The notes under the pieces: model-generated
What the model saw: the letters and a program-made list of their open reading frames with translations, nothing else
The model's database searches: none
Told to the model about the DNA's origin: nothing
Part shown: piece by piece, positions 63,708 through 64,000 of the stretch
Numbering within the stretch: position 1 is the stretch's first letter
Layout of the letters: each line of letters begins with the position of its first letter
Source: an uncultured Alphaproteobacteria bacterium
Lineage (GTDB): Bacteria; Pseudomonadota; Alphaproteobacteria; HIMB59
DNA: 64,000 bases
Direction of reading: 5' to 3'
Assembly: GCA_902613185.1 (NCBI GenBank)
Contig: CACMGP010000001.1
Coordinates: forward strand, 248,001-312,000
Position numbers and translations under genes: made by a program

Positions 63708-64000
63708 ATGAGTAACATATATGAAACAACAATTATAGTAAAACCTGACTTGGCTAATGATCAGATGAAAAGTCTTAACAATTCTATTGATCAATTCTTT
63801 TCTGAAAATAATGTTTCTATAGGCTATAAAGAAGATTGGGGTATTAAAAATTTAAAATCAGCTATAAATAAATACTCAAAGGGTTCTTTTAAATTTATGC
63901 GGTATGATGCTTCATCTGACTTTCCAAAAAAACTAGATGTTTTTTTAAAATTTAACACCGACTGTCTTCGATATCTTATTACAAAATCACTTAATGGGCT
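63708..64000 (+). CDS. rpsF: 30S ribosomal protein bS6 (partial, cut by window end)
   Basis: About 97 codons from ATG 63708 reach the window end; the ORF track omits it because it is open-ended. 'MSNIYETTIIVKPDLANDQ' and 'WGIKNLKSAINKYSKGSFKFMRYD' match S6. It is divergent from fabD with 32 bp between the starts. The usual next genes, rpsR and rplI, would lie beyond the window. Confidence 0.9.
   Translation, partial: MSNIYETTIIVKPDLANDQMKSLNNSIDQFFSENNVSIGYKEDWGIKNLKSAINKYSKGSFKFMRYDASSDFPKKLDVFLKFNTDCLRYLITKSLNG

Noticed and set aside
1-64000. Mobile elements, prophage, CRISPR arrays, rRNA operons
   Set aside because: No transposase, integrase, terminal repeats, regularly spaced repeats or rRNA sequences were seen on either strand.

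Overview
This is a 64 kb stretch of an AT-rich, tightly packed bacterial chromosome. Gene families and gene order point to a streamlined, probably marine alphaproteobacterium. The orders rsh-pdxJ-acpS-lepB-rnc-recO, plsX-ihfA-merR, lptF-lptG-lptD-(surA)-pdxA-rsmA, fabD-fabG-acpP-fabF-gmk, nrdR-ribD-ribE-ribB-ribH-nusB and gatC-gatA-gatB are alphaproteobacterial. Small proteins, frequent 1-14 nt gene overlaps and very low GC resemble the SAR11/HIMB59/AEGEAN-169 type of genome. The exact clade cannot be fixed from the sequence alone. No stretch over 300 bases lacks a gene. I see no insertion sequence, prophage, CRISPR array or rRNA.

Region 1 (1-4463, minus strand) is a multi-subunit Na+/H+ (Mrp/Mnh) antiporter operon: E, F, G, a stand-alone DUF4040 unit, B, C, D and a second D-like subunit cut by the window edge.

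Region 2 (4473-17518) is the accessory, metabolic part and the most interesting. A minus-strand series reads tctC-tctB-tctA (tripartite tricarboxylate transporter), a GntR/FCD regulator, an ILVBL-type TPP-dependent acyl-CoA lyase, a formyl-CoA transferase (Frc) homologue and a formyltransferase resembling the hydrolase domain of 10-formyl-THF dehydrogenase. Divergent from tctC is a quinone oxidoreductase-sucC-sucD operon. Two near-identical 17-bp palindromes (TGGTATAATGTATACCA and TTGTATAATGTATACAA) sit on the promoters of the lyase operon and of the oxidoreductase-sucCD operon, so a GntR regulon can be read directly from the sequence. A plausible function is uptake of an organic acid (oxalate or a 2-hydroxy acid), CoA activation, cleavage to formyl-CoA, and passage of the formyl group to folate. 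A ketopantoate-reductase-like enzyme and a serine/aspartate-glyoxylate aminotransferase follow, convergent with sucD.

Region 3 (17620-39616) is housekeeping: tRNA-Glu, recJ, glpX, hom, rpsI-rplM, tRNA-Pro, merR-ihfA-plsX, a BamE-like lipoprotein, a K+-independent H+-pyrophosphatase, the riboflavin genes with nusB and nrdR, glyA, rpiB, recO, rnc, lepB, acpS, pdxJ, rsh, rpoZ, smpB, dapA and tRNA-Ser.

Region 4 (39642-64000) holds gatCAB, ruvX, pyrB, plsY, topA, aspS, an Hda-like protein, a secreted unknown, purM-purN, ndk, pepA, the LPS export genes lptF-lptG-lptD, a reduced SurA-like protein, a divergent pdxA, rsmA, gmk, the fatty acid synthesis cluster and the start of rpsF. Three divergent gene pairs here have start codons within a few bases of each other, with no Shine-Dalgarno sequence on either side.
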